NCBI GenBank assembly: GCA_019313905.1
Contig: JAFDAI010000032.1
Location: 1 to 36,349 of the forward strand
Length of the DNA stretch: 36,349 bases
DNA from: Deltaproteobacteria bacterium
Lineage (GTDB): Bacteria > Desulfobacterota > Syntrophia > Syntrophales > UBA2210
Reading direction: 5' to 3'
Shown: piece after piece, positions 25,157 to 32,676 of the stretch
Position numbering within the stretch: position 1 is the first letter of the stretch
How the letters are laid out: every line of letters starts with the position of its first letter
Program-made: the position numbers and the translations under genes
The notes under the pieces: model-generated
What the model was told of the DNA's origin: nothing
The model's database searches: none
What the model saw: only the letters and a program-made list of their open reading frames with translations

Positions 25157-25197
25157 CTTATTGGCCAAAAAAATTTACTCCCTTCACCTTCCCTGCA

Positions 25198-25443
25198 TCA
25201 GATTATCCCATTCTCAGAAACCATAATCTTTTGTGCCATTCCCGCACCGATAGCCAGACGCGTTTCTTTGACGGCAATAATAAAAGGTCCGGGAGCCCCC
25301 TTTCTTATAACCTCAATCTCTGAGCCCGGTCCCAGGCCCATGCTTATCAAGTGTTCCTGCATTCCCCTTCCACCTGCAAGGGAAAAAATTTTCACCCTTT
25401 TACCCGGTGATGCCATGGGCAAAGGCATTATGTTGGTTTCCAT
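25198..25443 (-). CDS. feoA: Second FeoA-family protein
   Basis: This 81-aa protein also has the FeoA SH3-like pattern: LPMASPGKRVKIFSLAGGRGMQEHLISMGLGPGSEIEVIRKGAPGPFIIAVKETRLAIGAGMAQKIMV. It is distinct from the adjacent feoA (different surface loops, no YxxGxR ending), so this is an old paralogue pair, common in anaerobes. A DtxR-like site lies between it and the regulator gene. Whether it binds FeoB or acts separately cannot be told. Confidence 0.93.
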   Translation of the reverse strand: METNIMPLPMASPGKRVKIFSLAGGRGMQEHLISMGLGPGSEIEVIRKGAPGPFIIAVKETRLAIGAGMAQKIMVSENGII

Positions 25444-25503
25444 GCTAAATCACCAGCCTTCTTTGTGTTGTAATATTTTTAAAATTAGAACTGCAATATA
25501 ACA

Positions 25504-25517
25504 TTATAGTTATCTAA
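25504..25517 (-). promoter_or_regulatory. DtxR-like box upstream of the second feoA
   Basis: TTATAGTTATCTAA matches the perfect palindrome at 26094-26107 at 11 of 14 positions and is followed by CTTATTG like the site at 25143. On the minus strand it contains TATAAT, so binding would cover a -10 element. Confidence 0.6.
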
Positions 25518-25535
25518 CTTATTGTCGAAAAAAAA

Positions 25536-26063
25536 TCAGCCCATTTCATCTTCCAGTTTCTTGATCTCTGATTTATATCGACCGACAAAGCCCTTCATTT
25601 TTTTCAGACATTCGGCATCATCACGCCCACGTCGCATATAATTGTCAAAATGCAGCAACCAGTCAGAACCACCCCTCGGACAGCTCTTAACAAATTCCAT
25701 AAACCTAACAAATCTCTCCAGCGTGACAGGGCTTACGACGTGCTCCATTTTACAGGCATCTTCTTCTGCCGTTGTCGCATCTACATTTAATATGCCAGTT
25801 AGGAAATCACGAAAAATAACATGTCGACGGTAAACATCTCTTGCAATACGTTTACCCTCCTTTGTCAATTCCACATATTCGTACTTTTCATGATTAATCA
25901 AACCACGCTCAACAAGATTATTCAACATGCTGGTAACCGTTGGCAGCTTTACTTCCATCTTCTGGGCTATATCCTTAACCCGGACAATTTTTTTGTTCTT
26001 CTCCAGGTTAAGGATACTCTCCAGATAATCTTCTATTGTAGAACTTAATGCTTTTGTACCCAT
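25536..26063 (-). CDS. DtxR/MntR-family metal-dependent transcriptional repressor
   Basis: This 175-aa protein has an N-terminal winged helix (SSTIEDYLESILNLEKNKKIVRVKDIAQKMEVKLPTVTSMLNNLVERGLINHEKYEYVELTKEG). The metal-binding/dimerisation domain follows, with HVIFRDFLTGILNVDATTAEEDACKMEHVVSPVTLERFVRF. The Cys-x-x-Glu/His cluster (CKMEH) matches the DtxR metal ligands. There is no SH3 domain, giving the short MntR/IdeR-like length. It likely represses iron uptake genes when Fe(II) is high. It is the first gene of the feo locus, has its own promoter, and a perfect palindromic box directly at its transcription start indicates autoregulation. Confidence 0.93.
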   Translation of the reverse strand: MGTKALSSTIEDYLESILNLEKNKKIVRVKDIAQKMEVKLPTVTSMLNNLVERGLINHEKYEYVELTKEGKRIARDVYRRHVIFRDFLTGILNVDATTAEEDACKMEHVVSPVTLERFVRFMEFVKSCPRGGSDWLLHFDNYMRRGRDDAECLKKMKGFVGRYKSEIKKLEDEMG

Positions 26064-26093
26064 AATTTCCTGCCTAATCAGAAAACAATAGTA

Positions 26094-26144
26094 TTAGATA
26101 TATCTAAGTTAGTTCTATTAAGCTAATCATACATACTATGTCAA
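26094..26144 (-). promoter_or_regulatory. Promoter and DtxR-type operator of the feo regulator
   Basis: On the minus strand TTGACA (26144-26139), a 17-bp spacer and TTAATA (26121-26116) form a promoter. The perfect 14-bp palindrome TTAGATATATCTAA (26094-26107) covers the expected start site. It is the best copy of the motif also seen at 25143 and 25504. The gap from here to 26305 shows no gene. Confidence 0.75.
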
Positions 26145-26311
26145 GCTTTTTTTGATATTATACTGGTTAAATGTTATTGACAAATTGTCCAGAAGGTAGA
26201 GTCAGGATTTGGAATGCGGCAGTGATTCACTCTTAAATACATATTTTCAGTTTTTTGAAGCTTATGGGGCAGAATATTCTCATAACGGAAACGGGACTTG
26301 TGTAGTTGCTT

Positions 26312-27220
26312 ATGAAATCATCAATGACGAAGGATGAGATTCTCGGAATCATCAGCCTGATAGGCGGGGTCGGTCTCTTCAGCACGGTAGAAGTTGTAAG
26401 TAAGAGTATCGGATGGCGCGTGGATCCGGTGGCGCTCACCTTTATACGATTCTTTATCACTGGAGTTGTGCTGTTGATAATTTCCATTCCCCTGTTGCGA
26501 TTGAGGCTCAAACCGCTTGGATTGAAGGATTATGGCATATTTTGTCTGAACGGTTTTATAGGGATAGCTCTGGCAATACCTATATTCCATATTGCCATTC
26601 TAACAATGGGGAAAGCATCCTCCTCCGCGGTGGTTTTCTGCGTGAATCCGGTGTTTGTAATCATGCTGGCACGGTTTATCAATGGCGAGGCATGGAGCGT
26701 GCGCAAATGGGTTGCCGTGGTACTCGGCGTTTCAGGTGTTTCATTTTTTGCGTATGAATCCGGCGCTCTTACCATGGGTTCCGTGCGTGGTCTGGGACTT
26801 ATGCTCCTGGCGGCCTTCTTTTTTGCTCTGAGTATCTGTATCTCCAGGCGTGTCATTGCCCGATATGGGGCCATTCTGCTCATGGGGTTTTCTGCGCTTG
26901 CGGGGAGTCTAATGCTTCTCCCCCTGGCTCTCTTTCGTCTGCAGATAAGCGATATTCACGCTTTATCGGAGGCTTGGCTTCCCGTTCTGTTCCTTTCTCT
27001 GGCAGGCACGGCGCTGGCTTATGGCCTGTATTATTTTGGTCTTATGAACACATCGGCGCAAAAAGGAGCCATGGCATTTTTTCTGAAGCCTGTCCTCGCA
27101 TCTCTGCTGGCTGTCATATTCCTGGGTGAAACAATAAATATGTATATGCTGCTGGGGACGGCACTTATTCTATCCGGGTTGTTTCTGGGTCTGGAGAAGA
27201 GTCCGTCGGGGAGGCTATAA
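26312..27220 (+). CDS. DMT-superfamily permease (EamA family)
   Basis: The protein is about 302 aa with ten predicted membrane spans in two EamA repeats (about residues 10-145 and 155-297). Marks include FIRFFITGVVLL, GLNGF-like CLNGFIGIALAIPIFH, and GTALAYGLYYFGL with FLKPVLASLLAVIFLGETI in the second repeat. Such proteins move metabolites or export amino acids; the substrate is unknown. I take ATG 26312 as start; an upstream TTG at 26306 is in frame, and neither has a strong ribosome binding site. It is a lone plus-strand gene next to the tRNA. Confidence 0.92.
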   Translation: MKSSMTKDEILGIISLIGGVGLFSTVEVVSKSIGWRVDPVALTFIRFFITGVVLLIISIPLLRLRLKPLGLKDYGIFCLNGFIGIALAIPIFHIAILTMGKASSSAVVFCVNPVFVIMLARFINGEAWSVRKWVAVVLGVSGVSFFAYESGALTMGSVRGLGLMLLAAFFFALSICISRRVIARYGAILLMGFSALAGSLMLLPLALFRLQISDIHALSEAWLPVLFLSLAGTALAYGLYYFGLMNTSAQKGAMAFFLKPVLASLLAVIFLGETINMYMLLGTALILSGLFLGLEKSPSGRL

Positions 27221-27285
27221 AAATTCTTGACAATCAACCAAATAAAGTATAGAAAAACTTCTTTTGGTTAGCTCAAAGTGTCTTT

Positions 27286-27361
27286 GGGCCCATAGCTCAG
27301 TTGGAAGAGCCACCGGCTCATAACCGGTAGGTCCCTGGTTCGAACCCAGGTGGGCCCACCA
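27286..27361 (+). tRNA. tRNA with anticodon CAT (Met elongator or Ile2)
   Basis: A complete cloverleaf of 76 nt with encoded CCA. The acceptor stem is GGGCCCA/TGGGCCC, the D stem GCTC/GAGC, the anticodon stem ACCGG/CCGGT with loop CTCATAA (anticodon 27319-27321), and the T stem CCTGG/CCAGG with TTCGAAC. It is not an initiator: the 1-72 pair is closed. CAT can be elongator Met or lysidine-modified Ile2; the sequence alone does not settle it here. Confidence 0.95.
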
Positions 27362-27434
27362 TTTAAAAGGGATATGCAAAATTTAGAAAAATACACATGG
27401 CAGCAGAAACAATTATATGATTTTTTTTGAGAAG

Positions 27435-27463
27435 TGCACCAAGATTTTGGTGCATTTTTTTTT
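27435..27463 (+). terminator. Rho-independent terminator after the tRNA
   Basis: TGCACCAA (27435-27442) pairs perfectly with TTGGTGCA (27447-27454) around GATT and is followed by nine T residues. It closes the tRNA transcript and shows that the next gene starts after it. Confidence 0.9.
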
Positions 27464-27490
27464 GCATGTTGGTCGGAAAGGGGAAGATTT

Positions 27491-28210
27491 TTGAAAGAGC
27501 AGATACTTTTTTTAGTTGAACTTCAAAATATAGATCTTGAGATAGAGAAATTTATGCTCAAGAAGGTGGATTTACCGAAAGAAATCACCCGGCTTGATGA
27601 GGGATTGGAAGCCGTTGAAAGGGAGTTGGAGGAAAGCGGGCAAAAGCTGGATAAACTGAAAGCCGATCATAAAGCAAAAGAGACTGCCCTGAAAAATGGC
27701 ATCGAGAATTCAAAAAAGGCGAAGAGCCGCCTGCTTGAGGTCAAAACCAATAAAGAATATGAGGCGACCCTGAAAGAGATAGACGCTATAAATGAAAAAA
27801 GCAGCGGTATCGAGGACGAAATAATTCATATCCTGGAGGAGCTTGACAAAGTAAACGAGGATTTAAAGATAAAAGAGAGCGAAACAACCAGTCACCGTTC
27901 CGGATGTGAAAACGGGAAAAGGAGACTGGAAAAAGAGCTGGACTCCATTGGTTCTGTGCTGGATGATTTGCTGAACAAAAGGGACAAGATAAGAAGCGGA
28001 ATAAAAGCAAAGTTTCTCAAAAAGTTTGATATCATAAAGGACAGGAAAAATGGTCGCGCCGTTGTGCCCGCGCGGGGAGAGGTCTGTTATGGATGTCATA
28101 TGAATATTCCTCCACAAATGTATAACGAATTGCAGAAGAGTGAGAGGCTGATGTTATGCCCGCATTGTGAGAGGATAATATACTGGGAAGGCAGGGATGA
28201 TAATGTCTGA
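27491..28210 (+). CDS. Coiled-coil protein with C4 zinc ribbon (DUF164 type)
   Basis: This protein is about 239 aa. I start it at TTG 27491, since an AGGGGAAG element precedes it and any earlier start would lie inside the tRNA terminator. Residues 1-175 form a long charged coiled coil (KEQILFLVELQNIDLEIEKF onward). The end carries a C4 zinc ribbon: CYGCHMNIPPQ ... LMLCPHCERIIYW. This is the zf-RING_7/DUF164 family; the cellular role is not established, with nucleic-acid or translation-related roles proposed for some members. The last 14 bp overlap rnhA, so the pair is co-translated, a common neighbour pair. Confidence 0.92.
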   Translation: MKEQILFLVELQNIDLEIEKFMLKKVDLPKEITRLDEGLEAVERELEESGQKLDKLKADHKAKETALKNGIENSKKAKSRLLEVKTNKEYEATLKEIDAINEKSSGIEDEIIHILEELDKVNEDLKIKESETTSHRSGCENGKRRLEKELDSIGSVLDDLLNKRDKIRSGIKAKFLKKFDIIKDRKNGRAVVPARGEVCYGCHMNIPPQMYNELQKSERLMLCPHCERIIYWEGRDDNV

Positions 28211-28619
28211 TGAAGAAGCAGTCATTCTGTATACCGATGGAGCATGCCGTGGCAATCCCGGTAATGGAGGGGCCGGAGCAGTTTTATTTGATAAGAATGG
28301 TCGTGTAGTAACAACTGCGAAGAAGTTTCTGGGTGTATGCACAAATAATGAGGCGGAGTATGGCGCTCTCATTCTGGGTCTGAAAGAAACACTTAAGGCG
28401 AAACACAAAAAAATTCGGATTTTTCTTGATTCCGAGCTTCTGGTAAAGCAGATAAATGGTATATACAGAGTAAAAAACAACAGATTAAAAGAGCTTATGA
28501 AAGATGTAAGGAAGCAGCTTTCAATGTTTGATGGATATACAGTGGAACATGTGCCCAGGTCCCGGAATAAGGTGGCCGACAGGTTGGCAAATGAGGCCAT
28601 AGATGAGTCTAGTGATTAA
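28197..28619 (+). CDS. rnhA: Ribonuclease HI family protein, C-terminus changed by a foldback element
   Basis: This 140-aa RNase H fold protein has ILYTDGACRGNPGNGGAGAVLF (first catalytic Asp), NNEAEYGALILGL (Glu), IFLDSELLVKQI (Asp), and VEHVPRSRNKVADRLANEA (final Asp). It degrades RNA of RNA-DNA hybrids. The stand-alone short form without an N-terminal hybrid-binding domain is common. GGGAAGG lies five bases before ATG 28197. The last codons (Glu-Ser-Ser-Asp-stop) come from the left arm of foldback copy B; joining across the target duplication would give a tail of about 14 further residues ending at TAA near 28793. The catalytic core is intact, so function is probably kept. Confidence 0.93.
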   Translation: MIMSDEEAVILYTDGACRGNPGNGGAGAVLFDKNGRVVTTAKKFLGVCTNNEAEYGALILGLKETLKAKHKKIRIFLDSELLVKQINGIYRVKNNRLKELMKDVRKQLSMFDGYTVEHVPRSRNKVADRLANEAIDESSD

Positions 28620-28747
28620 TGGTCTTTTCGCCCAATCTCTGCGTTATGCTCAAAAAATAATCCTCGGAATATCAACTCTATATGCCTGCGGTTATTTTTT
28701 CCGCATGCCTTGATTTTGAACGAAAATCCTCATAAATCAACAGACTC
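28605..28747 (+). mobile_element. Foldback/MITE-like element, copy B, at the 3' end of rnhA
   Basis: This 143-bp element has terminal arms that pair (GAGTCTAGTGATTAATG with the complement of GAGTCTGTTGATTTATG, 14 of 17). Its arms are unlike those of copies A and C, while the core 28622-28733 is about 90% identical to copy A. Flanks repeat ATAGAT (28599-28604 and 28748-28753), extendable to CATAGATGA (28598-28606, 28747-28755), a target duplication. It supplies the rnhA stop codon and lies about 35 bp before the rnpB -35 element. Confidence 0.85.
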
Positions 28748-28781
28748 ATAGATGATGAGATAGTACCTTGTATTTCTGGGT

Positions 28782-28809
28782 ATGACACCGTTTAAAGATA
28801 TGCTATAAT
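28782..28809 (+). promoter_or_regulatory. rnpB promoter
   Basis: ATGACA (28782-28787), a 16-bp spacer and a perfect TATAAT (28804-28809) lie 10 bp before the 5' end of the RNase P RNA, as expected for a strong sigma70 promoter. Confidence 0.8.
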
Positions 28810-28819
28810 CAAAAAATGT

Positions 28820-29192
28820 CAGAGTAGATCGGATGATCGCGGGTCCGCCGCCGGCGGACTGGAGGAAAGTCCGAGCTCCACAGGGCAGGATGGTCGCTAA
28901 CGGCGACTGGGGGCGACCCTAAGGAAAGTGCCACAGAAAATATACCGCCCCGATCTTTTCGGGGTAAGGGTGAAAAGGTGAGGTAAGAGCTCACCAGTTT
29001 TCCGGGTGACCGGGAAAGCTTGGTAAACCCCATCCGGAGCAAGACCAAATAGGGAAACGTTGAGGACGGCCCGTCCGAAGTTTTCGGGTAGGTTGCTCGA
29101 GGCAACAGGCAACTGTTGTCCCAGATGAATGATCATCACTTTTTCAGGGAAACCTGAAAAAGAAACAGAACTCGGCTTATAGATCTGCTCTG
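28820..29192 (+). ncRNA. rnpB: RNase P RNA, bacterial class A
   Basis: The catalytic RNA of tRNA 5' processing. Conserved blocks in order are: GAGGAAAGTCCGAGCTCC (P4 5' strand), CAGGGCAGGATGG, ACAGAAA..ACCGCC (CR-II/III), GGTGAAAAGGTG, GGTAAACCCCATCCGGAGCA, AATAGGG, and near the 3' end ACAGAACTCGGCTTATAG (P4 3' strand). P1 is formed by CAGAGTAGATC (28820-28830) with GATCTGCTCTG (29182-29192), with one G-U pair, which sets the ends (about 373 nt). It ends 10 bp before the convergent M48 gene's stop. Confidence 0.96.
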
Positions 29193-29201
29193 GCGTTTTT
29201 A

Positions 29202-30038
29202 TTAAGAAGAAGCTGGTGACCTCACGTCCTTGTATCTTCTGTAATATTTCATTGCTGTCGGTATCAGCAATTTGATATTTTTTATTCTTGTTTTGTCTGA
29301 CGGATGGGTGTTCATGAATTCCGGGGGTGCTTTACTTCCTTTTTTTTGAGACATTTCTTCCCAGAAGGGCACTGCTCTGTGGGGATCGTAACCTGCCATG
29401 GCCATGAATATCAATCCAAGATGATCGGCCTCATTTTCCTGTATGCGGCTGTAGGGGAGCATGAATCCGAACTGGGCGCCGAGGCCAAATGCCGTCATCC
29501 ATAATTTGCGGGTTTCTTGCGGTTTTTCTGAAAGTGCTGTTGAAAGTGCAATACCCCCAAGCTGGAGGGCCAGCATCTGTGACATTCTTTCATTGCCATG
29601 TTTGGCGACGGCATGTCCTATTTCGTGTCCCATCACAACCGCCAGGCCGGCATCGTCTTTTGTATAGGGAAGGATTCCTGTATAAATAACCACTTTCCCT
29701 CCCGGCATACACCACGCGTTTACGTCTTTACTCTCTATGAGGTTGAATTCCCAGGAATAGTTATCCAATTTATGGGACATTCTCCTTTCTGAAAAATATC
29801 GTTCAACCGCTTTTTGTATCCTGGCGCCCACTCTTTTTACAGTTTCGGTTTTCCGCTTATCGGTACTCAGTTTGTTGGATTTCAAAAAATGGTCGTATTG
29901 CTGAAAACTCATTGCCAGCATCGACGAATCGGGCATAAAGTTTAACTGCTGCCTGCCGGTGAGGGGAACAGTTGTACAGGAAATCAAGAGAAGAGTTATA
30001 ATGAAGACAGGCACTGTGTATCTTGCGGGAATCTTCAC
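29202..30038 (-). CDS. M48 family metalloprotease, lipoprotein
   Basis: This 278-aa protein starts with a lipoprotein signal (VFIITLLLISC, lipobox LISC), so it should be anchored in the membrane facing the periplasm. The zinc site HEIGHAVAKHGNERMSQ is at about residues 138-154, with the third ligand Glu in ENEADHLGLIFMAMAGYDP. The C-terminal segment THPSDKTRIKNI closes the family core. This is the LoiP/YcaL-like group of periplasmic M48 proteases that take part in envelope quality control. Convergent with rnpB and separated by 10 bp. Confidence 0.94.
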   Translation of the reverse strand: MKIPARYTVPVFIITLLLISCTTVPLTGRQQLNFMPDSSMLAMSFQQYDHFLKSNKLSTDKRKTETVKRVGARIQKAVERYFSERRMSHKLDNYSWEFNLIESKDVNAWCMPGGKVVIYTGILPYTKDDAGLAVVMGHEIGHAVAKHGNERMSQMLALQLGGIALSTALSEKPQETRKLWMTAFGLGAQFGFMLPYSRIQENEADHLGLIFMAMAGYDPHRAVPFWEEMSQKKGSKAPPEFMNTHPSDKTRIKNIKLLIPTAMKYYRRYKDVRSPASS

Positions 30039-30130
30039 GGTTCTTATTACCTCCGTAAGAGATTGGATTCAGGATTGTCGGTTGGCAAATAAAAGTATAA
30101 CGATACGCACGCGACGACTAAGAAAGAAAA

Positions 30131-30173
30131 ATATAAAGATATGCGGCTGGGCAAAAGCCGCATATCTTTATAT
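30131..30173 (-). terminator. Strong intrinsic terminator after ppsA
   Basis: An 18-bp perfect stem (30131-30148 with 30156-30173) around a 7-nt loop. On the minus strand it is followed by TTTTTC. It lies 24 bp after the ppsA stop and before the M48 gene promoter. Confidence 0.92.
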
Positions 30174-30196
30174 AAGGGGTTATATAAAAGGCATCG

Positions 30197-32602
30197 TTAT
30201 CTGCCCAGCATCTTTTCTGTTTTTAATATACCAAGAGTTGTTTCGATAACGGTATCCGAGATGAGAGAGATGCTGTTGATACCGCATTCAACCAGGAAAT
30301 CGGCAAACTCGGGATAATCACTCGGGGCCTGCCCGCAGATGCCGATTTTTCTGCCCATCTTGTTCGCCTTGGTTATGGCTGTACGGATTAGATCCATAAC
30401 TGCCTGGTCTCTCTCATCAAAGATGTGAGCTATCAGAGAGGAGTCCCTGTCGAGCCCCAGCGTGAGCTGTGTAAGGTCGTTTGACCCGATGGAAAATCCG
30501 TCGAAGATCTTGCCGAATTCCTCTATAAGGATGACGTTGCTGGGAATTTCAACCATCATATAGAGCTCAAGGCCGTTTTCTCCCTGAACAATGCCATTCT
30601 GTGCCATGACATCGACAACCTTTTCAGCTTCGCCTATGGTCCTGCAGAAGGGAACCATGAGTTTCACGTTGGAAAGGCCCATCTCATTCCGCACCTTTTT
30701 CATTGCCCTGCATTCGAGGGCGAACCCGTCTCTGTAACGATCATCGTAGTAACGAGATGCCCCCCTGAATCCTATCATGGGGTTTTCCTCATCGACTTCA
30801 AAGAATGACCCGCCGATCAGATTCGCGTATTCATTACTCTTAAAATCGCTCATTCTGACGATTACATCATTGGGGTAAAAGGCGGCACCTATTTTTGCCA
30901 CACCCTGTGCCAGCTTATCCACAAAGAAATCGGCCTTGTTTTCATATCCCAAGGTGAATGTTTCGATTGCTTTTCTGGTCTTTTCATCTTTTACCTTGTC
31001 AAATTGTATCAGGGCCATAGGGTGTATCTGAATAAAATTGCTTATGATAAATTCCAGCCTTGCCAGACCTACGCCGTCGTTGGGGATGGATGCCACGTCA
31101 AAGGCGATATCCGGATTGCCGACATTCATCATAATTTTGGTTTTTGGACGTTCAATGCTTTCCAGATTAATTTTCTTGATATCGTATTTTAATATGCCTT
31201 CATATACGTTTCCCACTTCCCCTTCGGCGCACGATGCTGTCACCTCGCTGAAGCCCTTTAGCTTTTCCGTTCCGTCTCCCGTGCCCACTATACAGGGAAC
31301 GCCCAGCTCTCTACTGATAATGGCGGCGTGACATGTCCTCCCGCCCTTGTTTGTTATAATGGCGGTGGCGATCTTCATGATTGGCTCCCAGTCGGGATCC
31401 GTCATGTCGGTGATGAGGATTTCACCCTTCTTGAAGTCTTTAATATCACTGGCGTTCTCTATAATATGCGCCCGTCCCGCACCGATCTTCGATCCTACTG
31501 CCGTTCCCGTAGCGATGAGATTTCCTGTTTCAGAAAGTTTGTAACTCTCCAGGACATTTACATCTTTCTGGGACTGGACGGTTTCGGGCCGTGCTTGCAG
31601 GATAAAGAGTTCACCGGTATTTCCGTCTTTGCCCCATTCGATATCCATGGGCTTGAAAAACCCGGCCTTTTCCGAGTAGTGATCTTCTATTATGGCGGTC
31701 CACCGTGCAAGCGTCAGGATCTCATCCTCTGTGATACAGAATCTTTTCCTCTCATCTTCCGCGACCGGAACAATCTCTACGGGGTCTTCTTTGTTGGAGG
31801 AATAGACCATCTTTACTTCTTTGGTCCCGAGCTTTTTTTGGAGAATAGGTTTGTATCCTGTCTTGAGCGTGGGTTTGAACACATAGAATTCATCGGGGTT
31901 GACCGTGCCTTGGACAACCATTTCACCAAGACCGTAAGAACCGGTGAGCAGAACAGCGTCTTTGAATCCCGATTCGGTGTCGATGGAAAATATGACCCCG
32001 GAAGATGCAAGATCGGAACGCACCATTTTTTGAACTCCTATGGAGAGCGCGATTGACAGATGGTCGAAATCCTTGTCTTCCCGGTACGAGATTGCCCTGT
32101 TGGTAAAGAGAGACGCGAAACATCTCTTGCATGCATCGATCAGGGCATCTTCTCCCCTGATGTTCAGGTATGTCTCCTGCTGTCCGGCAAAACTCGCGTC
32201 CGGCAGATCTTCGGCTGTCGCGGAACTCCGCACAGCCACGTCCGTATTTTCTTCATACTCCTCGCAGAGTTTCCGATAGGCATCAAGGATTGCCTGGTTG
32301 AGGTCATCGGGAACCCTTGCATTGTAGATAAGAGACCGGATTTTCTCCCCTTTTTCGCTGAGGTTATGCATATCATGCGTATCCAAATCGGAAAGAATGG
32401 TCTCCATTTCGTCTTTTATGCTGGCGGAATCCAGCAGATATCTGTATGCATAGGCGGTAATAGCGAAGCCATCCGGTATATTGACCCCTTTTGCGGTAAG
32501 CTCTCTTAGCATTTCGCCCAGAGACGCGTTTTTACCTCCGACCTGGGGTATGTCATCCAGCTCTATCTCGTTAAACCACAGTACAAACTTGCTGGTTTTC
32601 AT
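30197..32602 (-). CDS. ppsA: Phosphoenolpyruvate synthase
   Basis: This 801-aa enzyme makes PEP from pyruvate and ATP. Domains in order: N-terminal ATP-grasp PPDK domain (VGGKNASLGEML, VAVRSSATAEDLPDASFAGQQETYLN); the swivelling phosphohistidine domain with the catalytic His in TNKGGRTCHAAIISRELGVPCIVG; and the C-terminal PEP-binding barrel with GVGLARLEFI, GFRGASRYYDD and the active-site Cys in KIGICGQAPSDYPEFADFLVECGI. Full length. It supports gluconeogenic growth, consistent with an anaerobe using short acids. AGGAGG precedes the ATG and a strong terminator follows. Confidence 0.97.
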   Translation of the reverse strand: MKTSKFVLWFNEIELDDIPQVGGKNASLGEMLRELTAKGVNIPDGFAITAYAYRYLLDSASIKDEMETILSDLDTHDMHNLSEKGEKIRSLIYNARVPDDLNQAILDAYRKLCEEYEENTDVAVRSSATAEDLPDASFAGQQETYLNIRGEDALIDACKRCFASLFTNRAISYREDKDFDHLSIALSIGVQKMVRSDLASSGVIFSIDTESGFKDAVLLTGSYGLGEMVVQGTVNPDEFYVFKPTLKTGYKPILQKKLGTKEVKMVYSSNKEDPVEIVPVAEDERKRFCITEDEILTLARWTAIIEDHYSEKAGFFKPMDIEWGKDGNTGELFILQARPETVQSQKDVNVLESYKLSETGNLIATGTAVGSKIGAGRAHIIENASDIKDFKKGEILITDMTDPDWEPIMKIATAIITNKGGRTCHAAIISRELGVPCIVGTGDGTEKLKGFSEVTASCAEGEVGNVYEGILKYDIKKINLESIERPKTKIMMNVGNPDIAFDVASIPNDGVGLARLEFIISNFIQIHPMALIQFDKVKDEKTRKAIETFTLGYENKADFFVDKLAQGVAKIGAAFYPNDVIVRMSDFKSNEYANLIGGSFFEVDEENPMIGFRGASRYYDDRYRDGFALECRAMKKVRNEMGLSNVKLMVPFCRTIGEAEKVVDVMAQNGIVQGENGLELYMMVEIPSNVILIEEFGKIFDGFSIGSNDLTQLTLGLDRDSSLIAHIFDERDQAVMDLIRTAITKANKMGRKIGICGQAPSDYPEFADFLVECGINSISLISDTVIETTLGILKTEKMLGR

Positions 32603-32676
32603 AGGATTCCTCCTCTAAAGAATATTGAATTTTTGACAAGCTCATTTTCTAACAATTCTACCTTTTGAAGTCAATC

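Noticed and set aside
27434-27490. N-terminal extension of the zinc-ribbon coiled-coil protein starting at 27434
   Set aside because: This segment is the tRNA terminator hairpin and its T run. The TTG at 27491 with an upstream AGGGG is a better start.
28809-29139. Minus-strand ORFs across the rnpB region
   Set aside because: The sequence is fully explained by the RNase P RNA on the plus strand.
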